Made by a program: the position numbers and the translations under genes. From assembly GCA_946699065.1 (NCBI GenBank), contig CAMPDV010000273.1, forward strand, positions 186,001 through 250,000: DNA of 64,000 bases. Direction: 5' to 3'. Under the pieces are notes generated by a model that saw only the letters and a program-made list of their open reading frames with translations, searched no databases and was not told the DNA's origin. Of the stretch, positions 12,830 through 24,700 are shown in pieces (within the stretch, counting starts at the first letter, position 1; every line of letters begins with the position of its first letter). The stretch comes from Loxodes magnus (lineage: Eukaryota; Ciliophora; Karyorelictea; Loxodida; Loxodidae).

Positions 12830-13984
12830 ATGTCAGTTGGCTGTGTTGACATTTTATTTCTACTTTGCTTTACTCTTCTAATTTTCTTCCTAATGAAGGA
12901 TTGAAATGATTTTGATTGTCAAGAGCCAATAAATTTTTGATTATTAGGTGTTTATTTTTCTATGCTGATTATAAGAGTTTTAAGTTACTTCACTAACTTA
13001 GTAATAGTAAGAAACCTCAATAGAAATTATTTGGCTATAATTCAATTGCTATTCTTGTTCTTAGTTTTTCCCTTCATATCTGTTTGAAATATTTTGGGTA
13101 CTTATTGGATTGTCAAGTTGAAATAAAACAATGAAATAAGTAATTGTGTAAGCTATAATATAGTTACCTAATGATTAGCCCCTATGAACTCTGATTTGGT
13201 GACTGAGCATTAATTGAGTTATAGTTACAATTTTTTTAGTTCAAATCATTTTTACGATAATTAGAGTTTGCTAAATCTGGGTATAGAGAAGAAGGATCTT
13301 AAGGATGCTTTAGGGCGGATAATAGTAAGATCTTGACATAAATCACCCTTTGGTTCAAAATGTCATCACTGATCCATTAAACCAATAAGAACTTAGATAG
13401 ATTCCTGAGTTTAAATATCAATCTTCTCTAGCCACAGAATGTGCTATTTGTCTAGATCAAATTATTGTATTTGTTTATATTAGATAAACTAACGAGTGAG
13501 AAAACTTCCTAAATGTCTACATTAGTTTCATCTAGAGTGTATTGACGACTGGTTATAAACTAAATCTATTTGCCCTATTTGTAGAGACAAAATTCGCTTA
13601 GGAATTTAGGAACTTGTGTAAACATAATAAATTCTTGTATAAATTTAAGCTTTTTTCACTTATTTTTACTCTTACACTCTCTTCCTTCTCATATTAGCAG
13701 TCTCTAAAATAAACAGTACAAAACTATTTTTTTCTCTCAACTTAAAGGAATTAATTTAAGTTAAATAGATATAAAAGAATAGAATTCCTGAAGATATTAT
13801 GGAAATGGTTATACCTATTTATCAGATAAATTGTATAGTAGATTTAAATTTGTAAAGCTTTCTCTTCTCTACTATTGGTTCAATTATTTTAAAATTAAAT
13901 AAAGACATTTCACTAGATTACTTGGTTTTCTTAATTATCTTTAGTAGATTTAAAAGTTTTGACAAGTTTTGTAAATATATTTGA
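12830..13984 (+). CDS. Multi-pass membrane RING-H2 E3 ubiquitin ligase
   Basis: The ATG at 12830 opens a hydrophobic N-terminal half with about three or four membrane spans (MSVGCVDILFLLCFTLLIFF, then FWLLGVYFSMLIIRVLSYF, then IIQLLFLFLVFPFISVW). A loop follows, then a RING-H2 finger: CAICLDQ, CLHQFHLECIDDWL, CPICRDK. This plan resembles membrane RING ligases of the plant At1g12760 type that transfer ubiquitin at organelle membranes. The 17-nt intron 13467-13483 is required inside the RING. A second shift of +1 between about 13210 and 13314 is also needed to join the N-terminal frame to QDLDINHPLVQNV and ATECAIC. The only tiny GT-AG candidate I find is 13224-13239, and it gives a less natural peptide than the unspliced frame. 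After the finger the frame stays open to TGA 13982-13984, adding about 120 hydrophobic and charged residues. The gene is convergent with 14273-14911. Confidence 0.85.
13467..13483 (+). other. 17-nt intron in the RING finger
   Basis: GTATTTGTTTATATTAG separates ECAICLDQII from NQRVRKLPKCLHQFHLEC. Excision restores the RING-H2 spacing. Confidence 0.85.
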
Positions 13985-14272
13985 ATATAGCTTAAAGGCT
14001 TATATATTCTACCACCCTTCTAATTATTTTACTATTACATTCAACTTAAAAATCCTTCATTTAGGATTGTATTAAAATAAATCCCTTACTATATAATAAA
14101 CTTTTGGCTTAAAAATTGAAATTCAGTTTGAAGGATTAAATTGAAGGAGAATTAGAATATTTTAGTAAAGATTGATTGTCATTTATCAGTGAAATGATAA
14201 AAATATTAAAAGGCAACATTTTGATGTTATAATATAGGAGATTTAGTAATAAACTGAAAATATAAGACAGCG

Positions 14273-14911
14273 TCATTTAATAATAATTATGAGATAACTA
14301 AGTGTTAAAGATAAAATATATGAATAGAATTTCTCTTAAATTTAAATTAAACATTATTTAGTCGTTTAGAATTTAAATCCTTTTATGTAATAAACATTAA
14401 GAATTTTTAAAAGTCTATTATCAAATAACCTTCTTTATTTTTTAAATCGTTAGAATTTTATTAGTCTTAAAGTTTAAAAGAATAGTTGAAGACTAATTAT
14501 AGAAGCTATTATAATAGTTAAATATGACTTTAAGTTTTATTTTTTACTTATTTCATTTGATTGATGAATGAATTAGATAAATATAAGGAGGATAAAAATA
14601 TTTAGAAAATATTAAATAAAATAATCTCCTTCTGAGTTTCAATTAGATTAGATACTTTCAAGAGTTTTATCCCCTAAATCGTAAATGTCTATGAATGAAT
14701 TTATAATTTTAGAAATTAGAGCATTAATAATAAGCAAGATATATAATTAAAAAAATCCAAAAAGTTTGAAAATCTTAAACTATTTTTGATAATTTGCTTA
14801 AACCTCATTAAAAATAGCTTAGATGTCTTCTTTGTATTTCAATTGAAGATTAAGTCAGTTAAATCTTTTTTTAACCTTCTAAGCTTTAATTTTAATCTCT
14901 CTTTTTTTCAT
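14273..14911 (-). CDS. Putative small membrane protein, 212 aa, function unknown
   Basis: An uninterrupted frame runs from ATG (complement of 14909-14911) to TGA (14273-14275). The N-terminus is basic (MKKREIKIKAQKVKKRF), followed by a short amphipathic stretch and two or three hydrophobic segments (LYILLIINALISKIINSF; FLNIFILLIFIQFI). Between them is an acidic loop DIYDLGDKTLESIQSNW. G is about twice as frequent at first codon positions as at the others over the first 100 codons, a modest coding signal. No family recognised. The alternative plus-one frame is also open, so the exact frame is not certain. It is tail-to-tail with the RING gene, 289 bp away. Confidence 0.4.
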
Positions 14912-15333
14912 CTTTATTAAATCTAAAAATTAGAATAATAAATCTTTGTCAAAATAAAATTTGCAGTATTTCATTTTACTATTTAAGAAAATAGCTCTAT
15001 AGCCTATTTTATTTGTACAGCATATGACTGAATATTTTAAATGATAAGTAAATAATTTGAGGAAAACTAATTATTTTATTAATTCAATTATTTCTTTATC
15101 TTTCTTTGTTAATTTTAGATTTTAATTTTATAAATTAAAAATTTTCTTTAATAATTGAAATAAGAAAGAAATTAAATAATAAAAAACTTTAATTTTTAAA
15201 GATATTTGACAATGTTTAATTTGAGTAAGTCTATATAATTATTTATTATTTAGGTAATAAGAAACTATAATATCATATCTTTAGATTTTTATTTTGAATA
15301 GAAATATTAATGAATCTTATAAAAAAGCAAAAT
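14912..15333. other. AT-rich spacer
   Basis: Contains the upstream region of the minus-strand ORF at 14273-14911. No further gene or repeat recognised. Confidence 0.4.
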
Positions 15334-15630
15334 GCAGATGTGGAACTCGTGGTTTAGTGGGTAAGCAGAGTCGGACTACGTGGAGTCTGCGATCCCGCCA
15401 TTATCAAGGACGGAGAGTTTTCCCTGCTCTGTTTCCAGCCTGAGGCGATTCCTCTCTCTTTAACAGCCTCGACACATCACTTCCATGAAGCCCCGATGCC
15501 GTTCCCTGACGTGACTAGGACAAACCCTGAATTAGCCTGATGACCCCCTCTGCCCACCTCCCAAACTCGCCATCTGCACGTTGTCCCGCCGCCGGCGTAA
15601 CAGAGTATCGCGACTACTCCGGACAATTAA
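15334..15630 (+). ncRNA. GC-rich island: structured or Pol III-type RNA candidate, possibly a SINE
   Basis: About 300 bp with markedly higher GC than anything nearby and no protein-like frame. The left end GCAGATG (15334-15340) pairs with CATCTGC (15571-15577). A-box-like TGGTTTAGTGGG sits about 15 nt in. A tRNA-like 3' half (GGAGTCTGCGATCCCGCCA) contains only a degenerate B-box. Candidates are a tRNA-derived SINE or a structural RNA such as RNase P/MRP or SRP; I could not find decisive motifs for any of them. Strand is chosen from the A-box and is uncertain. Confidence 0.4.
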
Positions 15631-15639
15631 ACAGATTCT

Positions 15640-16385
15640 GTTAATACTTATAGAGTTATAAAAGGTATATATTTTATTAAGGTTTTAAAGTATAAATTTC
15701 TTAAATATAAATATTCTTTATAAGAAAGAGAGCAAAATTAAGACAATATTAAATAAATAAAAAGTTAAATAATAGAAATTTTTAAAAGTCTCGCAAATAA
15801 CTGAATAAACAATTAATTTTCAAACTAAAGCTCTATAACTAACCTTTACATAAAGAATTAATTAAAAAAATGATAGATAAAAGTTATAAGGCAAATAAAA
15901 TTAAATGCTTTAGATATATAGATTTAATATCTAATAAAGAGTGAGCAGACTTTATAATTACATAGTAGATTATAATATCTAAATAAATTAATAGACTATA
16001 ATCCATTTAAGGTTTAAGGTAATAATAGTTGTAATTAATCTTAAGATTCTATATACTTTATTTAAATTTATTACGTTTTTTAAGCATCAATAGCCTGATC
16101 TATTTATAAGAAAAAATTTATTTTAAACTAAAGTTACCTTTAAAATTATAATCTAATTTATTAAAATAATCAAGCTTTTTAACTTTAGTTTAACTTATGA
16201 TTAAACTCATAAAATTAAATCAAAACTTTTAAAATTTAAAAATTGATCTGAATTGATGTTGTTTAACTATTATGTCAAATGATATAACTTAAAGATAATT
16301 TTATATTTATATTATAATTATTCAAAAGAATGATAATGCAACTTTTTAATTATCTGATTATACATCTGACTCGGTTTAATTCAAT
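15640..16385. other. AT-rich spacer
   Basis: AT-rich DNA with no supported gene on either strand. Confidence 0.4.
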
Positions 16386-16389
16386 ATCT

Positions 16390-16565
16390 TAAAAGGGGTA
16401 CATCTGGAATATTGTTCAACCTTGATAAGATCTTGAAAAATATGCTTAAAGAATATTCATTCATTATTCATGATGATCCCTGTTTGTAGAAACTGATTAA
16501 CAGAATATCCCCGTATTATCAATTAAGAGATTATTCAGATAAAAGCATCTTAGTCTCCACAAACA
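16390..16565 (+). mobile_element. 5' fragment of ORF1 of the CCHC retroelement family
   Basis: The frame reading DDPCLQKLINRISPYYQL is homologous to AGPCLQKLNSRISKLYHK in the long ORF1 at 51650-52849 (minus). Only this N-terminal segment of ORF1 is present; the rest is absent. Confidence 0.5.
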
Positions 16566-17114
16566 TTTAATTTAATAATTAAAATAAATTATATAATAAT
16601 TAGAAGCCTCTATTTATTATATAAATTAAAAGATTATTTTAACTTTATGCATTTTAGTATAGAGCAACTTAGTTTTATTTTTAATAGCTATCTCTATTTT
16701 ATTTCTACTAAAGATAATCAAAAATTTATGGATTGCTATAATTTGAACTTTAGGATTAATTTCAATTTTTTATAAAATTGATGATTATTCTCATCTTTTT
16801 ATTTCTATAGAGAAAATAATATAAATTAAGAAAAAATTAAGTTCTTTCTATGATAATTAAGTTCTACTGGGTAAATTAACTTTTGCTTTTCTTTGAAACT
16901 TCATAATGAAAAAAATAAGAGACATATCTAACTTTTTAAACTAAATTAAAATAAGTAAACTTATTAAATTTCTTTTCTCTTCATAGATTTATTAACAAGC
17001 TAATTAATGCTAGAAAACATAAATAAATAGAAGCATTTTCATATTAATTTTTTAAATAAAGATAAAAAAATTAATATCATCAAAACAGATTAATCTTTTA
17101 TATAATCACATAAT

Positions 17115-17468
17115 ATGTCCGATTGGAACTTAAAGAAAAAAGTGTTAAAATATGAAATTGCTTCTATTAGAAAAATTCAAACAAAAAGAATGAAAAATTC
17201 ATACATAGAATATAATTGGATAGAAGTAAGCTAGTATATCTAAATAAAGAAATCCAGAAACTTACAGATATTTATTGTAAGAATTTATTCTTAGGAAAAG
17301 GAAAAAGATGAGAAACTTATAGACATAATTTTTAAGTTGTTATTCTAAAGAATGTGAACAACTATAATCAATATTATTGTTACCTTCTTAATGAAAATAA
17401 AGCTTAAATAAAATTTTAGTTTTAGATTTATTGTATATTTTATAAAATTTGCTGGATAAAAAGATTGA
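17115..17468 (+). CDS. Putative small basic protein with one tiny intron, function unknown
   Basis: A frame from ATG 17115 to TGA 17466-17468 encodes 117 residues unspliced. It starts MSDWNLKKKVLKYEIASIRK and contains QEKEKDEKLIDIIFKLLF. A textbook intron for this genome, GTAAGAATTTATTCTTAG (17277-17294, 18 nt, frame-neutral), would join LQIFI to EKEKDEK and shorten the product to 111 aa. First-position G is enriched over the first half. It is flanked by retroelement pieces and could itself be element-derived; no family recognised. Confidence 0.4.
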
Positions 17469-17784
17469 GAATCTTTTAAAATGAGATAACTACAAAAAAA
17501 ATTAATTTAATAGAAAACTTTTTTTCTTGATTTGAGAAAAAATTCGTGGATTAATAGAAATATTTAAATTTATATAAAATTTTAAGTTTCTTTATATTAG
17601 TATAATTTCATAGCTCTTTTAAATTAAAAATTTTTAATTAAAAGAAAGAGACTATAAATTTCTCTAATTCTAATTGAGTTATATCTAATGATTTATTGAA
17701 AAAATTAATTTAAGCATATAAGCTTTATTAAAAATAATTAAAAAAATAAATCAATAAGTTAGATTTGTATTAATTTTAAATCAA

Positions 17785-18245
17785 AATAATAATAATAAAT
17801 TATTATAGAGGTTTTACACGTCAATAATTTAACCACTTTAATTTTGCTAAAATTTTTCCGTTATCTTTCTTTGAGCTTTGACTATTCGCTCTTCAAATAA
17901 ATATTTTATCGCTTCTCATTGCTCTTCGTCTTTTTCATCTTACTAAATTACTTTTCACCGGCCTAGTTAAACTCTAAATTTTAAATTTTCATGTTTTTCA
18001 TTTACTTTTATTACTGTTTAAAATAATGATATACTTTAAATTGGTTACTTCTATATAATTTATCATTAGTTAGACAATAAGCTCTACATAGAAGCTTTAT
18101 CTGTTTTGCTTTTCTTTTCTTCATTTTTACTTAAAAAATCCACAGCTTCTTTCTATGTGTTTTATTTTTTTTGCAATCTCAGCATCTCTTAGGTATCTTT
18201 CTTTTTATACTGAAATTAGAATTAAATGTCTATGTCAATAAGATC
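17785..18245 (-). mobile_element. (ATT)n-tailed element with C-terminal ORF
   Basis: On the minus strand a coding-like frame runs through KKDTQEMLRLQKKQNTQKEA, EKKSKTDKASMQSLL, then DEKDEEQWEAIKYLFEER and TEKFQQNQSGQIIDVQN, and ends directly in a TTATTATTATT tail and TGA. Several Trp residues come from TGA. No catalytic motif is visible. Its (ATT)n end matches that of the neighbouring elements, which is why I class it as mobile; a host gene 3' end is the alternative. Confidence 0.5.
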
Positions 18246-18737
18246 ACTAAGAGTAAATTTAGATCAAAGCTATTCCTTTATTACTATTTTTTTTATCAAT
18301 TTAGTGATCAATTAAAAATTTTAATGTTAGGGTCTTAAATTTAAATTCTAAAATTAAAATTAAAATTTTCGAGCTTTATTTAAAGTAGTATATGTATAAA
18401 ATGAAAATTATTACGTTCTTATCTCTTTGTCTCGTAAATAAGGCTTGAAATAGGCATTATACACATTCTACCAACTGATTCTAGGTAAAATTTTAGATTA
18501 GTTTTATTTTTTATAATATTTAAAGATTCTTTACTACTATTGATCTTATAAAAGTCTATTTAAAAGTGCTATGAAATTTTTCTAAATTTTACAATATTTA
18601 AGCTGGCCACATTTGTAAAATTATAAAAGAATGCTATATCTTATTTAGAATTTGGTTAAGATTCTGTTTATAGCTTAATGTAGAATTTAAAATATTTAAA
18701 TACTATATAAAATTCAAAAGGTAGCCAAATCAGATCT
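18246..18737. other. AT-rich spacer between two minus-strand elements
   Basis: AT-rich sequence with no motif I can support. It could be an uncharacterised internal part of the element ending at 17785. Confidence 0.4.
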
Positions 18738-19690
18738 AATAATAATAATAATAGAAAAAATTGTTTAGAGGTCTTCTTGGATTTTCATCAATTTCCCTCT
18801 TTCCAACCAGAATAGTCGAGTGGATAAAAAGAAAAGTTTATAGTTTAATTTCTTTTTTTCTTCTCTTATATCTTGTATTTCTCTTCTCTCTCCATCTTCA
18901 TCCATCTACCTTGCTACTATTCTTCTGGCGTTTGTCTCTTTAATTTGATAAATAGATTCTCTCTCAGTAATATAAATTCTTTCTGTCAGTCTGTTAACTT
19001 TCTAATTAAATTCATTCTTGAATACATAGAAATTTCTACACCATTTGTATTAGTGTCCTTTTTTCTTGCAGTAACAGCACTTTCTACTCTTCATTGTATT
19101 CTGATAAATTTTTTATCTTTTTTCAATTTTCATTTGACAACATTGCTAATTGTTTTAAAACTATTCTTAAATTTGATTTTGCCCCAATATCGCAAATTGG
19201 TTCTGGCTATTATGCACGTTCTGCTTATTTAATTAATTAATTATGATTATGAGTCTAATTTCATTTAGTATATTTGCTAAGAGCAGTCAATTTGAATATT
19301 TCAATAGGCATCCATTTCTCTTTCTTATTTAATTAATCTATCTTCAACGTTTTCACGATTCTCTATCAACATTTGATTTTACTGCTTAAGCTTTTTAACT
19401 TCATTAGGCAAAATTTTTACTAATTCTGTAGATTATTCATCACTATTTTGATTCTCACTAAGTCTAATTTCTGAAAGATCTTAGTAATGAAGTTTCTTAT
19501 TAATTTGGAGGTGTGGAGATTCTCTTCCTCGATTTTGATTGTTTCTACTTTTTCTCTTAAGAATCTTATTAATTTTTACCTTTCTAATTTTATTTGGTAA
19601 AAAAGCCGAGTTTCATTTTTTTTCCAAATCAAATCTATAAAATAAGATTCATTGGAGGAAGAATTAGGATTTTAAAATGCTTATCTTGCT
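18738..19690 (-). mobile_element. Retroelement ORF1 with coiled coil and intact CCHC zinc knuckle, (ATT)n tail
   Basis: Minus strand. One frame carries NEVKKLKQQNQMLIENREN and IKQEREMDAYWN, homologous to EEVRKLKKDNEKLMEKLD and SQERELSAFWN at 49282-50166. About 200 nt on, in another frame, is KCCYCKKKGHQYKWC (about 19037-19079), a perfect C-x2-C-x4-H-x4-C knuckle. A C-terminal SGWKEGNWW corresponds to GDWREEVKF of the other copy. The unit ends in ATTATTATTATT at 18740-18753. Gag-like ORF1 proteins of this kind bind RNA in non-LTR retrotransposition. No reverse transcriptase lies downstream, so this is either non-autonomous or a truncated copy. Plus-strand frames here are shadows. Confidence 0.7.
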
Positions 19691-20598
19691 ACTTTTTTCT
19701 ATTAGACTAGATTAAGTTTTATATAACTTTGAGGAATTTTAAGTAATAACTATACACTCATAAATTCTATATTAAAGCTTATCTTACCTTCAATTAATAC
19801 TTATATAATACAACTATAATACCTCTTATACATTGAATTTTGAAATTAACTTATTTAATAAAGATCTTTAATAATCAAATTTAGGTCAATTTAGGCTTTA
19901 AATATAAATTAAGAATAATTAAGTGTTTATATGTTTTAAATCATTTTTCCGTTTATCATATTTATAAATACATACTTATTTAAATTATAGCTATGATTCC
20001 TTTAATTGTCTTACTAGGAAAATTCTGAAGTCATTATATATAGATCTAATTAGTTTTTTCAAATAAATAAACTAAAAAAGTAATAACTTTCTAAAGTGAT
20101 TTCCTATTATTTTTGATCATGCTAATTAAATTTTACATCTATTTTTTGCTTTAGTAATAAAAGACATAATGAGCAAGTAAAAGCAAAAACAGATTATAAC
20201 TAAAAAATTGAAAAAAGTATTTCTCAAGTCAAATTAAATTTTATTTCATATTCTGCTTAAATTATAACTAACTAGAAAAATAGTTATAATTTAGGTAGAA
20301 AATTAAATTATAATTAATTACTGGTATATATAAAGCAGATATTCATTAGCTAGTTTAATTATTAAAGAAAGCTCATTATTTATCTTTAAATAAAATACCT
20401 TTAATTATTAGCTTACTAAACTTATGAATCTTTTAGTTTTCTTTCTCTTTTATTATATTGATATTAAAATTTCCGTAATTATAATTAAAAGCTAGTAATT
20501 AACCTCCTAATATTTTAAAATTTAAAATTTTAGGAGTTTTTATTAAATTTAGATGCTTCCTTTGCACTTTAAATTGCCCAGTGAAAAAGATTTAAAAA

Positions 20599-21783
20599 AT
20601 GAGGAATATGTTTGATTATACGAATTACTAATTAACAGTAGCTTAGCATTCTTATAACAACTACTAAATGTAGTATACTTAGAATAGCTACTTACCTTCT
20701 AATCAATTCTCTTGCTAGACTATGTAAGATCCTTAAGTTTATAGTTAGCATTACAAGGAATATTAACTAACCTACAACAAATATATCAATGAAAAAATTA
20801 CCTAAACTAGTTAGAAATTAACGGAATAGATATATCAAAGGTTGCAAGTATCCTCAAACGAAAGCTTTTATCCATATAGTGAATTTTTAACTACAAGCAG
20901 ATAATTAATTCTGTCTGATATAGAACTAGTGGCTTGGTACCTGCTTCTAGAAAGAATTGGTTGGAAAGACCATCAATATGCTTTATATTTCAGCGCTTAC
21001 TCAATCAAATTATTCTGAGGAAAGTAAAAGTAGATAAATAAAATAAATGCTTATTTAGAGATAGTGATAAACAAATTTTAGCAGAGCTACTATTAATGAA
21101 AATAACAGAAAGACTTCAAATTATTTAATTTTTCTCTATAAGAAATTAATTCCAAATATAAGGAACTCTTAGAATGGAATGATTTAGCCTAAGAAAATTA
21201 GGAATTCTTTTAAAACTAAGAAGAAACAGAAATATACCAAGAAAGTAGCTTAGTAAATTTATAGCAGGAAGAAGAGTAAAATCTTGATTAAGTTCCTAAA
21301 GAAGTTCTACTAATCGAAGAAATGAATAATTAAAAGAAAAGAAAGTTTAAAGGAGATTTGAATTAAAATATTTCTGAAATAATGAAAGAAGTTTCAAAGA
21401 AGGAAAATTAATTGGAATAAACACTCAAAAGGAGGGAATAAGTTCCTTTATAGAGTAAATTCATTACTCTTATTGACTAATCTGGTAAAGATTAAGCTGG
21501 AAAATTATTTCCTTCTAGACTGTAATTAGAAACTGGTTTTGGTCCTTTAAAACTTGACTAATAAGCAAGAAACAAAGATTTTGACAAATATTTAGGAGGT
21601 ATTGTCTTGAAAATGAGCAAAGAGATTGAACAAGAAAATGTAGAAATGGAAACAGAAAATAATAAAAGCTTAGAGTTAATAGAATAAGTGTGTGTGTTTG
21701 ACCCCAAATTTGATAATGCTTTAGAAAAATTCCTTACAACTGAAGTTGACAAGATCAAATATGCTTCAATTATTGCTATTTGA
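20599..21783 (+). CDS. Duplicated gene copy 1, 394 aa, function unknown
   Basis: A continuous frame runs from ATG 20599 (AAAAAATGAGG) to TGA 21781-21783. The N-terminal 90 residues are Gln/Tyr/Asn-rich. A compact, better-ordered stretch follows (SDIELVAWYLLLERIGWKD), then a long Glu/Gln/Lys-rich helical region (KYKELLEWNDLAQENQEFF), then FITLIDQSGKDQAGKLFPSR and a moderately acidic C-terminus. Internal TGA is Trp (KLFWGK; YYQWK). Differences from copy 2 within the N-terminal 300 residues are few and mostly conservative (I/L, K/R, S/N), which supports the frame and suggests purifying selection. An upstream ATG (20551) is in frame in copy 2 but out of frame here because of one extra A at 20585-20589. 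No known family recognised. Confidence 0.75.
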
Positions 21784-24700
21784 AGTTAATAACTACTTAA
21801 AATTATGATTTTCCTTATTTTCTTTAGAAACAAATTTTTCTTAGCTTATCAAAAATAAGGGTTAAGCTTTATTACTTTTTAAGTTAAAATAAACATAAAA
21901 ATTTTTATTTTTCTTATTAAATAGAGTTATCTCTTTATTCTTGATCTTACTCTGTTTGCTCTAAATTTATATACAATTCCTTAAAGTATAATAAAAGTCT
22001 ATTTATTTGATTTTAATCTTAATTTTATATTTGCTATTTTTTACAACCAAGTTAATCTTAATTAAATTTAAGAATCTAAAATCTGTTTTTCTTTTCTTAA
22101 AGAATTCAAAACTAAACTGGACTAAATAAAAAATCCTTTAGAATTTTTAATTTAATTTTTATGCTTAGAACACAATCTTCTATTAAAGAGAAATTAATTG
22201 GAATTTAACTTTAAAAAGTTATCTAAATTTAAAATAAGTTTCCTAGATAATTAAAGCATTTGATCTAATGCGCGATAATTAAAGTTCTATTGGTGTAGTT
22301 GATTTCTTTTTAAATAAATAAATAGGATTAATAAATTATTACATTGCTCCTAATTATTGTAAAGGCGGGGATTAAAAAATAAAAAACCAAAACAATTAGA
22401 AATGCTTTAGAGAATGAGATTAATAGCGCTTACTTTAACAAATCGTAATTTAAGACATTTAGTTTATTGAACTATATTTGTTTAATCCAAAGAAATTTGG
22501 AAATATCAAATAGGATAGATGGAAGCAGAAGTTTAAACATTGTATATTAAATAGCAAAATAGTTTAGGCAATTATAGTAGAAGGTTATCCTAATTTTATA
22601 TATGAGCAAATATAATCGATACAAGTCATTAAAGGCAAGAAAGAAAGAACTTAAAAGTATAGAGAATATTTATTATCCTAAAATCTTAGATAAAATAAGA
22701 TATTCTACAACTTTTTAAGTACTTTGATCAATAAGCTGCTTCAAAAATTAAATGTAACTATTGCATAAATAAAGTATTCTCAGTTTAACTGGAAAATAAA
22801 AAAAATTTCTAATTACTCTCAGTAAAAGATTTAAAATTTAAATAATTAATTAAGAAAGACCTTATAATACTTATAAAGTTGATATGAATATCTTTATTTA
22901 TATTTAAAAATTATTTGAAAAAATAAGGGATTCTTTGAGAACTAAGTGAGAAAATATTTAATATTTATATACTTAAAATAATAAATTTTTTCTTATACCT
23001 TTATAATATATAAATAAATTAATATTTTTGTTTTAGGAATTATATAAATAATTATCTTTAACTAACTAAAGCAGCTTAAATAAACTAGGAATTTCTTTTT
23101 TATTTTTAATTTTATTCTAGAATAGCTTTAATTCAAACACTTTTATATATTTATAATTGGATTTCTTAAAAATAAATTAATTATTTTAGAGTTTTTAAAC
23201 AAAGACTGTAAGTAATGTTTATAAACCTTACTTGGTAAATATTTTTAAGATTAAGTAATATAAATAATAATTAATTATAGAGTATACTTATATAGAGCAT
23301 TAATATATTTGATATTAAAGTAATTATAAAACTAAATTAAATTTAAAGGTACTATAATAAAAGATATTAATATCTATTTATTAAATATTTACTCTTATTT
23401 ATTTTTAATAAGTTAGATTGCTTTAAAGCTTTTTATTACCAATTAATTACATTATTTATTTTGCTTTAGTAACCACTAAAATATATTAAATAAGGATATT
23501 TCTTATTTACCTTATAACTAAAGCATATCTAGCTAATTGCAAACATATAAACATAATTTAAACTTTTATTTTAATTAAATTAATGCATTAGTAGATGATA
23601 TTTCATCCTTTATTTAATTTAAAGAGTTAATCTAATAAAGGTATTATAAAAGAGTAGTTAATAGACTAATGATAAAGTACTTATATTAAAATATATAAGT
23701 AAAATATAATTAGAACTAATTCTATTTAAATCATATAAAATGCTATTTGCTTTAGCTTTTATTATTAACAAGCAAATATAATTACATTTTTAACTTAAAA
23801 TAGAATAAATTAGAGGTATATTTTAAGTTAAATATTTAAAATTTAAATAAATTTATATGTATTAATAAGAGTAAATAAATATAAAAATAATCTATTTTTT
23901 AAATACTTTAATTAAATCAAAATAGCTTATAAAGTTCTCAAATATAATTAGATAACTAAAACATATTAAATAATAGATATATACCTTCATAAAGCTTATG
24001 AATGCTCTTAAAAAAATAAGCTAAAGTATTAGATTAATTAAAAAATAAAATCTACAAGCATATACTAAAACAATTTAAAAATAATAAAAGCTTAAAATAA
24101 TCTAGTTAAATATTTAATAGATAAACAGATATATTCAACTTTAAAAAGAAGCTTATTACTATTATTATAATAAATTCTACATAGAGAGAGAAACAACTAA
24201 AACCTGAAAATCTATTATTTAATATTTAAATTAAAATATTGAGAAAGGCTAACTAACTTATAATAAACTCTAGATATATAAAAATTATAAAATTAATTAA
24301 AAAATTTTTTAATTAATCTTATTTTTGGACTTTAAGAGGTTTTAGTAGCTATAAAGTTTAAAAAGATTGAATAGCAGTAGAGTTAAATGCTAAAAAGATA
24401 AATATTGACTAGAGAGAAATATTTCTTAATATCTTAATCATACTAAAGAATGATATATAAATAAGAAAATTAATATTACTTAATAAGTTATAATTTCATT
24501 TATTTATATTTATTCTTATATCTACATGATGATATTAACAAATTTGATATAGTTTATATTATATTTAAAAAAATAACTTGAAGAGTATATTAAACTAAAT
24601 AAAAAATTATTAGAATTTATATATTTAAAATGTAAGAACTATTAATATATTTAACTATAACTTTATTTAATTTATAGCTTTATAATTATTAAGTATTATT

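Noticed and set aside
13560..13900. Minus-strand small membrane protein overlapping the RING 3' half
   Set aside because: It overlaps the RING finger, lacks a stop until inside it, and the plus-strand frame is continuous with a recognised domain.
18761..19232. Plus-strand hydrophobic ORFs
   Set aside because: Shadows of the minus-strand coiled-coil/CCHC ORF1, which has family matches elsewhere in the window.
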